Counted from the first letter of the stretch, positions 1 through 7,852 are shown. The stretch is DNA of 8,271 bases from Bacillota bacterium (GCA_023441845.1 JAEZNF010000625.1:1-8271), one strand, 5' to 3'. Program-made: numbers and translations. Notes: generated by a model not told the origin, from the letters alone.

Positions 1-376
1 CATCTATTGTTATACCGGCAGGTTCATCCATCTCAACCGGATGTGAATAACCCAGGGTAAGAACCAGTTTTTTTCCTTGTTTTTGCGCTCTATATCCAAC
101 GCCTACAATATCAAGTGCTTTCTCAAATCCGCTTGTAACACCAACCACCATATTGTTAACAAGTGTTCTTGTCAGACCGTGCAGAGCTTTATGATTCTTC
201 TGATCCGAAGGCCTTTGAACCAAAATCTGATCAGCCTCTATCTTTATTATCATATCCTTATGGAGATTTTTTGTCAAAGTCCCTTTTGGGCCCTTTACTG
301 TCATTAAATTATTCTCATTAACCTTTACATCTACACCTTTTGGCAATGCAATAGGCATCTTACCTATTCTTGACAT
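1..376 (-). CDS. rplF: Ribosomal protein L6, N-terminal part (cut by window edge)
   Basis: L6 is a large-subunit protein near the sarcin-ricin loop and the factor-binding site. Reading the minus strand from the ATG at 376 gives 125 complete codons with no stop before the window edge. The protein begins [17 protein letters not shown], the standard bacterial L6 start. The first of its two repeated domains ends around residue 80, and the second begins near residue 84 with [16 protein letters not shown]. The family is usually about 180 residues, so roughly the last third lies outside the window. An AGGAGG site at 385-390, 8 nt upstream, supports the start. It follows rpsH after a 65-nt gap, the expected spc order. 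The identification is certain; only the 3' end is unseen. Confidence 0.97.
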   Translation of the reverse strand, partial: MSRIGKMPIALPKGVDVKVNENNLMTVKGPKGTLTKNLHKDMIIKIEADQILVQRPSDQKNHKALHGLTRTLVNNMVVGVTSGFEKALDIVGVGYRAQKQGKKLVLTLGYSHPVEMDEPAGITID

Positions 377-441
377 TTCAATTTCCTCCTGTTCTTATAT
401 TATGGGCTTAAAACCCTTTTCAGAAACTTAGTATATTTATT

Positions 442-840
442 TTACCAAACAAATGCCAGTACTTCTCCACCAACACCGTTTACTCTAGCTTTCTTATCCG
501 ACATTATTCCTTTTGATGTGGATATTATAGCTATTCCTAATCCACCTAAAACCTTAGGCAATTCATCTTTACCAGCATAAACCCTTAAACCTGGCTTACT
601 GATCCTCTTAATACCTGTTATAACATTTTGTTTGTTAGGTGTATATTTTAAAGCTACCCTAATTATTCCCTGTTTTCCGTCATCTATAGCTTCTACATTT
701 CTTATAAAACCTTCTTCCAAAAGTATGCTTGCTATAGCCTTTTTTACATTTGATGATGGGATATCGACAGACTCATGTTTAGCAGAACTTGCATTTCTTA
801 TTCTGGTTAACATATCAGCTATTGCGTCTGTTATTTGCAT
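442..840 (-). CDS. rpsH: Ribosomal protein S8
   Basis: S8 is a primary binder of the central domain of 16S rRNA (helix 21) and is needed early in 30S assembly. The 132-residue product has the usual length. It shows the N-terminal [15 protein letters not shown] motif, [12 protein letters not shown] at about 78-89, the rRNA-binding ISTSKG segment at 106-111 and the terminal GGEVLAFVW. The start is an ATG with AGGAGG at 849-854, 8 nt upstream. It lies between rpsN (27-nt gap) and rplF (65-nt gap). In E. coli S8 is the translational repressor of the spc operon; whether it acts that way here cannot be read from this sequence. Confidence 0.98.
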   Translation of the reverse strand: MQITDAIADMLTRIRNASSAKHESVDIPSSNVKKAIASILLEEGFIRNVEAIDDGKQGIIRVALKYTPNKQNVITGIKRISKPGLRVYAGKDELPKVLGGLGIAIISTSKGIMSDKKARVNGVGGEVLAFVW

Positions 841-867
841 ATGTTAAACCTCCTTCCATAGATTCTT

Positions 868-1053
868 TTACCAACTTGCCTTTTTAACGCCGGGTATCTG
901 ACCTTTGTATGCTAATACTCTAAAGCACAAACGGCATATTCCGAACTTTCTCATATAAGCATGAGGCCTTCCGCATAACTTACATCTGTTATATGCCCGT
1001 GTTCTGAATTTGGGCGGTCTTTGCTGTTTCAGTATCATTGACTTTTTTGCCAC
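868..1053 (-). CDS. rpsN: Ribosomal protein S14, zinc-binding type
   Basis: S14 is a 30S head protein near S3, S10 and S19. This is the short, 61-residue zinc form. Cysteines at residues 24, 27, 40 and 43 make a C-x2-C-x12-C-x2-C site, unlike the longer cysteine-free paralogue of about 89-100 residues found in many other bacteria. The C-terminus [11 protein letters not shown] is typical. The start codon is GTG, not ATG. It is supported by AGGAGG at 1063-1068, 9 nt upstream, and by the family-typical MAKKSMI start. The ribosome binding site lies directly after the rplE stop, which suggests translational coupling. Retaining the zinc form in the operon is usual for Firmicutes. Confidence 0.98.
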   Translation of the reverse strand: MAKKSMILKQQRPPKFRTRAYNRCKLCGRPHAYMRKFGICRLCFRVLAYKGQIPGVKKASW

Positions 1054-1062
1054 GCGTTAATC

Positions 1063-1068
1063 CCTCCT
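1063..1068 (-). promoter_or_regulatory. Ribosome binding site fixing the GTG start of rpsN
   Basis: AGGAGG on the minus strand, 9 nt before the GTG at 1053. It lies immediately after the rplE stop codon and supports the non-ATG start. Confidence 0.9.
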
Positions 1069-1611
1069 TTAGCTTTGACTGAATGGCATTCCGAGCAATT
1101 TTAAAAGCTCCTTTGCCTCTTCGTCATTTTTAGCCGTTGTTACGAACGTTATATCCATACCTCTTACTTTGTCTACCTTGTCATACTCTATTTCCGGGAA
1201 CATAAGCTGCTCTTTTACTCCCATGGAGTAATTTCCTCTTCCATCAAATGAGTTGTTGGATACACCTCTGAAGTCTCTAACTCTTGGAAGAGCTACATTA
1301 AACAACTTATCAACGAATTCATACATCTTCTCTCCACGGAGTGTTACTTTACATCCTATATTCATACCCTCTCTTAACTTGAACGCCGCAACGGATTTCT
1401 TTGCTTTAGTAACAAGCGGTTTTTGTCCTGTTATAATAGCCAGATCACCTGTAGCTGCATCCATAGCTTTAGGATTTTCCTTAACATCGCCAACGCCCAT
1501 ATTTATAACAACTTTTTCAAGTTTCGGAATCTGCATGGGACTCTTGAATTTAAACTTATCCTGCATCGCCGGTACTACATCACTTAAATACTTTTCTTTA
1601 AGTCTTGCCAT
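1069..1611 (-). CDS. rplE: Ribosomal protein L5
   Basis: L5 binds 5S rRNA and helps anchor it in the central protuberance. It contacts the P-site tRNA and forms an intersubunit bridge to the 30S head. The 180-residue product matches the family length of about 179. Visible motifs are [11 protein letters not shown] (31-41), TGQKP (61-65), LPRVRDFRG (108-116) and [11 protein letters not shown] (131-141). The start is an ATG with AGGAGG at 1622-1627, 10 nt upstream. It follows rplX after 24 nt and precedes rpsN after 15 nt. Nothing is truncated or unusual. Confidence 0.98.
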   Translation of the reverse strand: MARLKEKYLSDVVPAMQDKFKFKSPMQIPKLEKVVINMGVGDVKENPKAMDAATGDLAIITGQKPLVTKAKKSVAAFKLREGMNIGCKVTLRGEKMYEFVDKLFNVALPRVRDFRGVSNNSFDGRGNYSMGVKEQLMFPEIEYDKVDKVRGMDITFVTTAKNDEEAKELLKLLGMPFSQS

Positions 1612-1635
1612 TAAATGTTAACCTCCTTTCAAAGC

Positions 1636-1983
1636 TTACTTGTTATCTACATGTTCTCCACATTTTTTGCACTTTCTTACCTTACTGCCGTCATCAAGAA
1701 TTTCTTTTGCAACCCTTGTTCTATCACCGCATTTCGGGCAAACCAGCATTGCTTTTGAAGCGAAAACCGGAGATTCCTGATGAACGAGACCTCCCTGCTG
1801 ATATCTTCCCTTTGGCTTTTTGTGCTTGGTGCTCATGTTAACACCTTCGACAAGTATCATCCCTGTGCCGGGGTAAGTCTTAAGCACTTTTCCCTTTTTT
1901 CCTTTATCTCCGGTCTTTCCTTCTCCTCCGGAAATCATATAAACCGTATCGCCTTTTTTTACGTGAATTTTTTTATTTTCCAA
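1636..1983 (-). CDS. rplX: Ribosomal protein L24 with C-terminal zinc ribbon
   Basis: L24 starts 50S assembly and lies near the tunnel exit. The KOW domain starts at HVKKGD (residues 7-12) and leads into LVEGVNM (44-50). The GG(EGKTGD)KGKKG loop appears about six residues longer than the usual KOW loop. The C-terminal half carries CPKC at 82-85 and CKKC at 105-108, a four-cysteine zinc ribbon also known in Thermus L24 but, as I recall the sequence, absent from Bacillus subtilis L24. At 115 residues it is slightly longer than the typical 103. The start is TTG, with no nearby in-frame ATG that would keep the KOW domain. AGGAGG at 1993-1998, 9 nt upstream, fixes it. The site abuts the rplN stop. 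Confidence 0.97.
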   Translation of the reverse strand: MENKKIHVKKGDTVYMISGGEGKTGDKGKKGKVLKTYPGTGMILVEGVNMSTKHKKPKGRYQQGGLVHQESPVFASKAMLVCPKCGDRTRVAKEILDDGSKVRKCKKCGEHVDNK

Positions 1984-1992
1984 TTTAAGCCG

Positions 1993-1998
1993 CCTCCT
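1993..1998 (-). promoter_or_regulatory. Ribosome binding site fixing the TTG start of rplX
   Basis: AGGAGG (within GGGAGGAGGCGG) on the minus strand, 9 nt before the TTG at 1983 and just beyond the rplN stop codon. Confidence 0.9.
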
Positions 1999-2001
1999 CC
2001 C

Positions 2002-2370
2002 TTATAAAACTTCTGGTGCGAGGGACAATATTTTCATAAAATCCTTATCCCTTAACTCTCTAGCAACAGGACCAAAAATACGAGTACCTCTCGGGTTATT
2101 ATCATCCTTTATTATTACTGCGGCATTCTCATCGAACTTTATATATGAACCGTCAGGCCTTCTTACACCTTTTCTTGAGCGTACTATTACACATTTAACT
2201 ACGTCGCCTTTTTTTACAACACCACCGGGTGTTGCATTTTTAACCGAAGCAACGATAATGTCCCCGATATTTGCATACTTTCTCCACGAACCACCAAGTA
2301 CCTTTATACACATTAATTCTTTTGCACCGGTATTGTCCGCAACTCTAAGCGTTGATTGGACTTGAATCAT
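2002..2370 (-). CDS. rplN: Ribosomal protein L14
   Basis: L14 sits on the subunit interface of the 50S, where it contacts helix 14 of 16S rRNA. In other bacteria it is also the docking site of the silencing factor RsfS. The 122-residue product has the exact family length. It shows [11 protein letters not shown] at 9-19, the [21 protein letters not shown] segment around 65-85, and [13 protein letters not shown] near 95-107. The start is an ATG with AGGAGG at 2378-2383, 7 nt upstream. It follows rpsQ after 23 nt and is followed by rplX after 18 nt. The gene is ordinary. Confidence 0.98.
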   Translation of the reverse strand: MIQVQSTLRVADNTGAKELMCIKVLGGSWRKYANIGDIIVASVKNATPGGVVKKGDVVKCVIVRSRKGVRRPDGSYIKFDENAAVIIKDDNNPRGTRIFGPVARELRDKDFMKILSLAPEVL

Positions 2371-2393
2371 CTCATTACCTCCTCCCTGTAGTA

Positions 2394-2651
2394 TTACCGA
2401 GCTTTTTCAACTATCTCAACAAGTCTCCATCTTTTTTCTCTACTGAGTGGACGAGTTTCCATAACTTTTACTCTATCCCCAATTTTGCATTCATTCTTTT
2501 CATCATGCGCCTTTAATTTATAAGTTCTTTTAACGATTTTGCCATAGAGAGGATGTTTAACACTGGTCTCTATCGCAACTACTATAGTCTTATCCATTTT
2601 ATCGCTAATGACTTTTCCCGTTCTGGTTTTTCTCAGAGCTCTTTCTAACAA
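2394..2651 (-). CDS. rpsQ: Ribosomal protein S17
   Basis: S17 is a small OB-fold protein that binds the 5' domain of 16S rRNA early in 30S assembly. The 85 residues include [17 protein letters not shown] (12-28), HPLYGK (33-38), KAHDE (47-51) and METRPLS (64-70), all standard. The start codon is TTG, giving an N-terminus ([12 protein letters not shown]) of normal family length. AGGAGG at 2660-2665, 8 nt upstream, supports it. The next ATG in frame would remove the first strand of the fold. The gene lies 28 nt after rpmC and 23 nt before rplN. Confidence 0.97.
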   Translation of the reverse strand: MLERALRKTRTGKVISDKMDKTIVVAIETSVKHPLYGKIVKRTYKLKAHDEKNECKIGDRVKVMETRPLSREKRWRLVEIVEKAR

Positions 2652-2659
2652 TTTAGCTA

Positions 2660-2665
2660 CCTCCT
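2660..2665 (-). promoter_or_regulatory. Ribosome binding site fixing the TTG start of rpsQ
   Basis: AGGAGG on the minus strand, 8 nt before the TTG at 2651. This is ideal spacing and supports TTG as the S17 start. Confidence 0.9.
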
Positions 2666-2679
2666 TTTAAGGGCCAATA

Positions 2680-2883
2680 CTATTTGTCGGTCCCTTTCAA
2701 CTGCCTTTCCCTTATAATTGTTTTAACTCTCGCAATTGACTTTTTAACTTCCTTAAGCTTCATCGGATTGTCCAGTTGATTCGTTGCAAGCTGAAATCTT
2801 AATTTAAACAATTCTGCTTTTAATTCCTTTTCTTCCTTTTCTAACTCTACTTGGGACTTCTCCCTGATTTCACTAGCTTTCAT
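2680..2883 (-). CDS. rpmC: Ribosomal protein L29
   Basis: L29 is a small two-helix protein beside L23 at the tunnel exit, near where nascent-chain factors dock. I place the start at the ATG at 2883, giving 67 residues beginning [10 protein letters not shown]. This matches the family start and length of about 66. The frame is open upstream to an ATG at 2904, but that would add seven residues (MKWTVKQ) with no family counterpart. The chosen start overlaps the end of rplP by 11 nt. It has a partial ribosome binding site, GGTGA, at 2889-2893, 5 nt upstream, so coupling to rplP translation is likely. Helix 1 carries the conserved [17 protein letters not shown] stretch (24-40). Confidence 0.95.
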   Translation of the reverse strand: MKASEIREKSQVELEKEEKELKAELFKLRFQLATNQLDNPMKLKEVKKSIARVKTIIRERQLKGTDK

Positions 2884-3310
2884 TTGCTTCACCGTCCATT
2901 TCATCCCCGCGGGTTACAAATTTACATTTTATCGGAAGCTTATGCATAGCAAGCCTGAATGCTTCTCTTGCAGTTTCTTCCGGTACACCTGCGATTTCAA
3001 ATAATACTCTTCCCGGTTTAACTACAGCCACCCAGTATTCCGGTGATCCTTTACCGCTACCCATACGTGTTTCTGCAGGCTTTTTTGAAACTGGCTTATC
3101 AGGAAATATTTTAATCCAAACCTGTCCACCCCTCTTTATAAAACGGGTAAGGGCAATTCTGGCAGCTTCTATTTGATTACTTGTTATCCATGCAGGTTCA
3201 GTGGCTTGTAATCCAAAATCACCATTTGATACGGTATTGCCTCTTGTAGCCACACCTCTCATTCTGCCTCTTTGAACCTTCCTGTGCTTAACTCTCTTTG
3301 GCAGTAACAT
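2873..3310 (-). CDS. rplP: Ribosomal protein L16
   Basis: L16 is a late-assembling 50S protein near the A-site tRNA elbow and the peptidyl-transferase centre. The N-terminus [19 protein letters not shown] is the family signature. [29 protein letters not shown] (72-100) is the conserved basic loop and following strand. The 145-residue length is slightly above the usual 137-144 because of an acidic tail ([11 protein letters not shown]). The ATG at 3310 shares one base with the rpsC stop (TAATG), and AGGAGG at 3320-3325 lies inside the last rpsC codons. Translation is therefore probably coupled to rpsC. The tail overlaps the start of rpmC. Confidence 0.98.
   Translation of the reverse strand: MLLPKRVKHRKVQRGRMRGVATRGNTVSNGDFGLQATEPAWITSNQIEAARIALTRFIKRGGQVWIKIFPDKPVSKKPAETRMGSGKGSPEYWVAVVKPGRVLFEIAGVPEETAREAFRLAMHKLPIKCKFVTRGDEMDGEANES
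2889..2893 (-). promoter_or_regulatory. Weak ribosome binding site for rpmC inside rplP
   Basis: GGTGA on the minus strand, 5 nt before the ATG at 2883. It matches the 3' half of the full GGAGGTGA consensus. It is much weaker than the AGGAGG sites of the neighbours, so rpmC probably depends on ribosomes finishing rplP, which ends 11 nt inside rpmC. Confidence 0.6.
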
Positions 3311-3978
3311 TAACGTTCTCCTCCTTCCGCCTTTTTCTCCTTCTTAACAGCTGGAAGTACTTCTCCTTTATAAATCCAAACCTTAACGCCGATTTTTCCA
3401 TATGTTGTATCTGCTTCAGCAAATCCATAGTCAATATCAGCTCTTAATGTCTGAAGAGGAATTGTTCCCTCATGATAATGCTCTGTTCTTGCTATTTCAG
3501 CTCCGCCAAGTCTTCCTGCAACTGCTGTTTTAATACCTTTTGCTCCCATTTTCATAGACCTTGACATTGCCTGTTTCATTGCTCTTCTGAAAGAAATTCT
3601 CTTTTCAAGCTGTGATGCAACATTTTCTGCTACCAGCTGAGCATCCATTTCCGGTTGTTTAATTTCTGTGATATTTATTAATACGCTTTTACCGGTCATT
3701 TTTTCTATTTCTTTCCTTAATTCTTCAATACCGGTACCGCCCTTACCAATAACAAGACCTGGCTTTGCAGTATTAACATTTATCTTAATCTTATTAGCAG
3801 CTCTCTCTATTTCGATACGAGATACTCCTGATACATACAATTTCTTTTTTATAAACTTTCTAATCTTTACATCTTCCACCAGTAATTCGCTGAAACCCTT
3901 GTCGTTTGCATACCACTTAGTGTCCCAGTCCTTAATTATACCAATTCTTAATCCATGAGGATTTACTTTCTGGCCCAT
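3310..3978 (-). CDS. rpsC: Ribosomal protein S3
   Basis: S3 lies on the 30S head at the mRNA entry tunnel and, with S4 and S5, contributes to mRNA unwinding. The 222 residues start [19 protein letters not shown], the standard N-terminus. A KH domain follows with the GKGG loop at 78-81 (GLVIGKGG). The C-terminal domain shows [10 protein letters not shown] (129-138), [11 protein letters not shown] (155-165) and [13 protein letters not shown] (194-206). The lysine- and glutamate-rich tail is variable in the family. The start is an ATG with AGGAGG at 3986-3991, 7 nt upstream. The last codons (GGER) also encode the rplP ribosome binding site. Confidence 0.98.
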   Translation of the reverse strand: MGQKVNPHGLRIGIIKDWDTKWYANDKGFSELLVEDVKIRKFIKKKLYVSGVSRIEIERAANKIKINVNTAKPGLVIGKGGTGIEELRKEIEKMTGKSVLINITEIKQPEMDAQLVAENVASQLEKRISFRRAMKQAMSRSMKMGAKGIKTAVAGRLGGAEIARTEHYHEGTIPLQTLRADIDYGFAEADTTYGKIGVKVWIYKGEVLPAVKKEKKAEGGER

Positions 3979-3997
3979 TATCCAACCTCCTTTTCGT

Positions 3998-4474
3998 TTA
4001 TTCTTTTTCCTTCAATACCAATGTTATATGACTAGTCCTCTTTTTAATCCTGTTTGCCCTTCCTTGAGCTCTGGGCATTACTCTCTTTAAAGTAGGTCCC
4101 TGTGATGCAAAAGCTTCTGCAACATATAAATCGTCCCTGTTAAGTCCGTTATTATTGGAAGCATTTGCTTCGGCTGACTTTAAGAGTTTGTATAATAATT
4201 CAGATGCAGCCTTTGGAGTAAACTTTATTATACCGTAAGCTTCATCTATATTTTTATTTTTTATAAGATCAAGTACTATCTTAACTTTCCTGGATGATAT
4301 ACGAGCATATCTTAAAACAGCTCTTCCCTCATCTTTTCCGATTCCCAGCGCTTTCTTTTCTCTTTTAGATAAAACAACCGGTTTGTTACTTTTTCTATGC
4401 TCAGAACTATACTTCTCCAACAACTGTTCCTTATCCTTGAGAAGTTCGTCTTTTGATCTAATCTTTCTTTCCAA
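3998..4474 (-). CDS. rplV: Ribosomal protein L22 with long N-terminal extension
   Basis: L22 has a globular part at the tunnel exit and a hairpin that lines the tunnel near the macrolide site. The family core runs from about residue 50 ([23 protein letters not shown]) to the end, including the tunnel hairpin [15 protein letters not shown] at 126-140 and [11 protein letters not shown]. Residues 1-48 are extra: typical L22 is about 110-115 residues, and this is 158. The extension is lysine- and glutamate-rich, probably helical at 1-25, with [16 protein letters not shown] at 31-46. A TTG start with AGGAGG at 4483-4488, 8 nt upstream, indicates the extension is translated. No ATG precedes the core in this frame. 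The core identity is certain; the role of the extension is unknown. Confidence 0.96.
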   Translation of the reverse strand: MERKIRSKDELLKDKEQLLEKYSSEHRKSNKPVVLSKREKKALGIGKDEGRAVLRYARISSRKVKIVLDLIKNKNIDEAYGIIKFTPKAASELLYKLLKSAEANASNNNGLNRDDLYVAEAFASQGPTLKRVMPRAQGRANRIKKRTSHITLVLKEKE

Positions 4475-4482
4475 CCGGAATT

Positions 4483-4488
4483 CCTCCT
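4483..4488 (-). promoter_or_regulatory. Ribosome binding site fixing the TTG start and extension of rplV
   Basis: AGGAGG (within GAAAGGAGGAATT) on the minus strand, 8 nt before the TTG at 4474. Its strength and spacing are the main evidence that the 48-residue N-terminal extension of L22 is translated. Confidence 0.9.
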
Positions 4489-4520
4489 TTCAAAACTATC
4501 TTATACAGTTAAGGTATAAA

Positions 4521-4805
4521 TTATTTTAATGCACTTGACTTTTCTGTTTTATTTCCATGACCTTTAAATGTCCTTGTAGGAGCAAATTCACCGAGCTTAT
4601 GTCCTACCATATCTTCAGTAATATAAACCGGTACATGTTTTTTCCCGTCGTGCAGGGCAATAGTGTGTCCAACCATCTGCGGAAAAATTGTTGAAGCTCT
4701 TGACCATGATTTTAAAACTTTCTTTTCGTTTTTTGTATTCATGTCTTCAATTTTCTTAAGAAGCTTCGCATCAACAAAAGGTCCCTTCTTTAACGATCTG
4801 CTCAT
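4521..4805 (-). CDS. rpsS: Ribosomal protein S19
   Basis: S19 is a 30S head protein that works with S13 and lies near the tRNAs and the head bridges to the 50S. The 94 residues are within the usual range of about 92-93. The [12 protein letters not shown] start, [29 protein letters not shown] in the middle, and [18 protein letters not shown] at 66-83 are textbook S19. The ATG has GGAGG at 4816-4820, 10 nt upstream. It sits 70 nt after rplB and 46 nt before rplV, two of the wider gaps in the operon. I see no promoter or terminator in either gap. Confidence 0.98.
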   Translation of the reverse strand: MSRSLKKGPFVDAKLLKKIEDMNTKNEKKVLKSWSRASTIFPQMVGHTIALHDGKKHVPVYITEDMVGHKLGEFAPTRTFKGHGNKTEKSSALK

Positions 4806-4875
4806 TTACCATAATCCTCCCTTCAAAAGCCTTAAGTCCTTATCACTTATGAACATTGCATCATTATCAAATTAA

Positions 4876-5709
4876 TTATTTCTGGTTCCTTCTCTTTACT
4901 ATAAACTTATCGGTTTTATTTTTCTTTTTCCTTGTCTTAAAACCTAATGTCGGTTTACCCCAAGGTGTAACAGGACTTGGTCTTCCTATCGGTGATTTAC
5001 CTTCTCCACCACCATGAGGATGGTCGCATGGATTCATTACAACACCGCGAACTGTAGGTCTTATACCCATCCATCTCTTTCTTCCTGCTTTACCTATAGA
5101 TATGTTTTCGTTTTCAATGTTGCTAACCTGTCCTATTGAAGCTTTACAGCTCATTCTTATCTTTCTCACTTCATTGGAAGGAAGTCTTACCAGAGCATAA
5201 TCTCCTTCTTTTGCCATCAACTGAGCAGCATTTCCGGCAGCTCTAACAAGTTGTCCGCCCTTACCCGGTTTTAATTCGATGTTATGAATCATAGTACCAA
5301 CAGGTATATTACTAAGCGGTAATGCATTACCCGGTTTAATATCCGAATTTTCCCCGGACTCTACATAATCTCCGGCTTTAAGTCCTACCGGTGCGATTAT
5401 ATATCTTTTTTCACCGTCAACGTAGTTAAGAAGCGCAATATTTGCAGTCCTGTTCGGGTCGTACTCTATTGCAGCAACCTTTGCCTTGATACCGTCTTTA
5501 TCTCTTTTAAAATCAATTATTCTATATTTCTGTTTAGCTCCGCCACCTTTATGACGAACTGTAATCCTGCCGTATGAATTTCTCCCGCCGTTTTTTGACA
5601 GAGGCGCCAATAACGATTTTTCAGGTTCTTTTTTTGTTATTTCCTCAAAAGTGGAAACCGTCATATACCTTCTGGCAGGAGTTGTAGGATTAAACTTTTT
5701 TGTCGGCAT
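4876..5709 (-). CDS. rplB: Ribosomal protein L2
   Basis: L2 is one of the largest and most conserved 50S proteins. It is required for subunit association and supports the peptidyl-transferase region. The 277-residue product has the family length. The N-terminal part carries [20 protein letters not shown] (40-59), the OB and SH3-like middle carries [22 protein letters not shown] (138-159), and the C-terminal part carries [12 protein letters not shown] (226-237). The last includes the conserved histidine at 230, equivalent to E. coli His229. The tail is very basic. The ATG is preceded by AGGAGT at 5718-5723, 8 nt upstream. It follows rplW after 30 nt. Confidence 0.98.
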   Translation of the reverse strand: MPTKKFNPTTPARRYMTVSTFEEITKKEPEKSLLAPLSKNGGRNSYGRITVRHKGGGAKQKYRIIDFKRDKDGIKAKVAAIEYDPNRTANIALLNYVDGEKRYIIAPVGLKAGDYVESGENSDIKPGNALPLSNIPVGTMIHNIELKPGKGGQLVRAAGNAAQLMAKEGDYALVRLPSNEVRKIRMSCKASIGQVSNIENENISIGKAGRKRWMGIRPTVRGVVMNPCDHPHGGGEGKSPIGRPSPVTPWGKPTLGFKTRKKKNKTDKFIVKRRNQK

Positions 5710-5739
5710 TTCTTCTCACTCCTTATCAAACTTAGTTTT

Positions 5740-6093
5740 CTATTGAGCTACACCAAATTCTTCTATACTTGTTTTATACTTTTTAACATTTGCAGTAGTT
5801 TTTCCACCCTTGGTCATAAAGTTTTCAGGCTTCGGATCCAAATCTATCTTAACTATTGCTTTCTTCCAATCCGATCTCGGACCTACATGAACACCCATTC
5901 TCTTTACTTTGCCCTGATACTTTATAGTATTAACCTGAACTACCTTAACCTGAAATAATTTCTCAACCGCTTTTTTTATTTCAGTTTTTGTAGAACTTAC
6001 ATCAACTATAAAGGTGTACTTTCCGCTGGCAATTTCGTCATTGCTTTTCTCGGTAATATAAGGCTTTATAATTATATCTTCATAGCTTCTCAT
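5740..6093 (-). CDS. rplW: Ribosomal protein L23 with C-terminal extension
   Basis: L23 sits at the tunnel exit next to L29 and is the main docking point for trigger factor and the signal recognition particle. The start RSYEDIIIKPYITEKSNDE, KYTFIVDVSSTKTEIKKAVEKLFQVKV (25-51) and SDWKKAIVKI (74-83) define the family. Bacterial L23 is usually about 95-100 residues; this one has 117. Residues from about 95 on (TKGGKTTANVKKYKT, then IEEFGVAQ) form a tail beyond the normal end. The ATG shares one base with the rplD stop (TAATG), and AGGAGG at 6104-6109 lies within rplD, so coupling is likely. Confidence 0.97.
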   Translation of the reverse strand: MRSYEDIIIKPYITEKSNDEIASGKYTFIVDVSSTKTEIKKAVEKLFQVKVVQVNTIKYQGKVKRMGVHVGPRSDWKKAIVKIDLDPKPENFMTKGGKTTANVKKYKTSIEEFGVAQ

Positions 6094-6716
6094 TATACGT
6101 ACACCTCCTCTACCTTTGATACAGCATCCTTGGTTATAATGAATTTGTTATATTTCAATATATCAAACACATTTATTGTGTTTACGAGAGCTGTTTTTAC
6201 ACCCGGAATATTTCTTGCAGAATTTTCAATCTTTTCATCTTTTCCGGCTATTACTATCAACGCACTATCTTCTACTTTCAAATTGCTTAAAAGTCCTACT
6301 ATCTGCTTTGTCTTAAAGCTATCCATTGTCAAACTGTCTAAAACAAGCATATCATTTTCTGAAACCTTTGATGATAAAGCTGATTTCAAAGCCAGTCTCT
6401 TTAATTTCTTGGGAATTGTATATCTATAGCTTCTCGGCTTAGGGCCTAAAACTATTCCACCTTTTATCCATTGTGCAGAACGGATACTTCCCTGTCTTGC
6501 TCTACCGGTACCCTTTTGCCTCCATGGTTTGATTCCTCCACCGCTTACTTCACTCTTTGTCTTGGTGGACTGAGTTCCCTGCCTTCTATTCGCTAATTGG
6601 TTAACAACCGCTATATGCATGGCTTCTTTATTTGGATTAATACCGAATATTTCTTCTTTTAGATCAATATTTCCAACCACTTCACCGCTTACATTATATA
6701 CATCAATTTTTGGCAT
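6093..6716 (-). CDS. rplD: Ribosomal protein L4
   Basis: L4 binds domain I of 23S rRNA, and its long loop helps form the tunnel constriction opposite L22. The loop [18 protein letters not shown] (59-76) is complete and contains Lys63, at the position where changes give macrolide resistance in E. coli. The globular part includes [12 protein letters not shown] and the VLDSL-VVNQLA core motifs, and 207 residues is the normal length. The ATG has GGAGG at 6724-6728, 7 nt upstream. In E. coli L4 represses its own operon by binding the S10 leader. Whether L4 recognises the leader described at 7766-8041 is an open question. Confidence 0.98.
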   Translation of the reverse strand: MPKIDVYNVSGEVVGNIDLKEEIFGINPNKEAMHIAVVNQLANRRQGTQSTKTKSEVSGGGIKPWRQKGTGRARQGSIRSAQWIKGGIVLGPKPRSYRYTIPKKLKRLALKSALSSKVSENDMLVLDSLTMDSFKTKQIVGLLSNLKVEDSALIVIAGKDEKIENSARNIPGVKTALVNTINVFDILKYNKFIITKDAVSKVEEVYV

Positions 6717-6741
6717 TTTACTTCCTCCCTTCTTATGTCAT

Positions 6742-7380
6742 TTACTTACCTGACTTTACAGTACCTTTAATAAACAACAAACCGCCTTTAGGTCCGGGAA
6801 CCGCTCCTCTAACAAGCAGTAAATTTCTTTCATTATCTACTCTGACTACCTCTAGATTTTGAACAGTAATTTTATCAACACCCATATGACCTGGCAGTTT
6901 TTTTCCTTTAAAAACTCTTGCAGGATTTGTGTTTGCGCTCATGGATCCAACTCTTCTATGGTACATGGAACCGTGTGTTTCTCTACCGCCCTTTTGTCCA
7001 TATCTTTTTATAGTACCCTGGAATCCTTTACCTTTTGATATTCCGCTTATATCTACCTTATCGCCATTTTGAAACATGTCGGCAGGCTTTATATCCTGAC
7101 CTATTTCAAAACCTTCTACACTTTCCAGCCTGAATTCTCTTAAATATTTTTTAGGTTGTACCTTAACCTTTGAAAAAGTACCTTTTGCCGGCTTTGACAA
7201 ATTCTTTTCCTTAACATCAACAAAACCTACTTTAATAGAATTGTATCCGTCACTTTCTACAGTTTTCTTTTGAACAACCGTACAAGGACCAGCTTCAATT
7301 ACAGTTACAGGAATTATTAAACCGTCTTCATTAAAAATTTGTGTCATCCCGACTTTCTTGCCGAGTATGCATTTTTTCAT
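6742..7380 (-). CDS. rplC: Ribosomal protein L3
   Basis: L3 binds the 3' domain of 23S rRNA and starts 50S assembly with L24. Its central extension reaches toward the peptidyl-transferase centre. The 212-residue product begins [15 protein letters not shown]. It contains [21 protein letters not shown] (112-132), the extension [12 protein letters not shown] (136-147) with [13 protein letters not shown] (155-167), and [17 protein letters not shown] (184-200), all family hallmarks. At the tip SANTNP replaces E. coli GQNQTP, so the glutamine methylated by PrmB there is not conserved. The ATG is preceded by GGAGG at 7390-7394, 9 nt upstream. The 73-nt gap to rpsJ holds a small hairpin (7406-7424) without a T-tract. 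Confidence 0.98.
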   Translation of the reverse strand: MKKCILGKKVGMTQIFNEDGLIIPVTVIEAGPCTVVQKKTVESDGYNSIKVGFVDVKEKNLSKPAKGTFSKVKVQPKKYLREFRLESVEGFEIGQDIKPADMFQNGDKVDISGISKGKGFQGTIKRYGQKGGRETHGSMYHRRVGSMSANTNPARVFKGKKLPGHMGVDKITVQNLEVVRVDNERNLLLVRGAVPGPKGGLLFIKGTVKSGK

Positions 7381-7453
7381 CTATATTTCCCTCCCATGGT
7401 TATTGGTTCGCAATTTTTACGAACATGACCTGTATTTTCATCATTCATGAATA

Positions 7454-7765
7454 TTACAGCTTTATTTCTATATCTACACCAGCCGGTAAATCCAATCTCA
7501 TTAAAGCATCAACAGTCTTTGGTGTAGGTAACAATATGTCTATAAGTCTTTTGTGTGTACGCATTTCAAATTGCTCACGTGAATCCTTATATTTGTGCGG
7601 TGCTCTTAATATAGTAATAATTTCTTTTTCTGTCGGCAGCGGAACCGGCCCAGATACTTGTGCACCTGTTCTCTTAGCTGTTTCAACTATTTTTTCAGCT
7701 GACTGATCGAGAACTTGGTGGTCGAATGCTTTTAACCTTATTCTTATTTTTTGCTTGTTTGCCAT
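7454..7765 (-). CDS. rpsJ: Ribosomal protein S10 (NusE)
   Basis: S10 is a 30S head protein. As NusE it also pairs with NusB in transcription antitermination of rRNA operons. The start is the ATG at 7765, giving 103 residues beginning [20 protein letters not shown], exactly the family start and length. The frame is open upstream to a TTG at 7807, but the extra 14 residues have no family counterpart and would run over the ribosome binding site. AGGAGG at 7773-7778 is 7 nt upstream. Motifs are VSGPVPLPT (37-45) and the [16 protein letters not shown] signature (62-77). It is the first gene of the operon, behind a long structured leader. Confidence 0.98.
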   Translation of the reverse strand: MANKQKIRIRLKAFDHQVLDQSAEKIVETAKRTGAQVSGPVPLPTEKEIITILRAPHKYKDSREQFEMRTHKRLIDILLPTPKTVDALMRLDLPAGVDIEIKL

Positions 7766-7772
7766 ACATAAG

Positions 7773-7778
7773 CCTCCT
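7773..7778 (-). promoter_or_regulatory. Ribosome binding site of rpsJ
   Basis: AGGAGG on the minus strand, 7 nt before the ATG at 7765. It selects this start over the upstream in-frame TTG at 7807. A small hairpin at 7792-7807 (UUGUUG, loop UACG, UAACAA) lies 13 nt before it and leaves it accessible. Confidence 0.9.
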
Positions 7779-7852
7779 TTTGATTTTTCGATTGTTACGT
7801 ACAACAAGCATTAATCTGTACACTATGCCGGGTGTTTCATATTTAGTTATTT

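Noticed and set aside
77..307. Plus-strand open frames across the window (for example 77-307, 1253-1621, 1605-1841, 6130-6429, 7341-7706).
   Set aside because: All lie antisense to certain ribosomal-protein genes, resemble no family, and lack suitable ribosome binding sites.
377..441. Possible spc promoter or terminator in the rpsH-rplF gap (GGG...CCC inverted repeat).
   Set aside because: The stem has only three strong pairs, there is no T-tract, and no paired -35 and -10 boxes are seen.
2884..2904. Seven-residue longer L29 starting at the ATG at 2904.
   Set aside because: It has no ribosome binding site and adds residues absent from the family. The ATG at 2883 matches known L29 starts.
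7406..7424. Hairpin GTTCGT/GCGAAC between rpsJ and rplC as a possible terminator.
   Set aside because: The stem is only six pairs with no T-tract after it, and the operon must continue through it.
7766..7807. N-terminal extension of S10 from an in-frame TTG at 7807.
   Set aside because: It would run over the strong AGGAGG at 7773-7778. The ATG at 7765 gives the exact family start and length.
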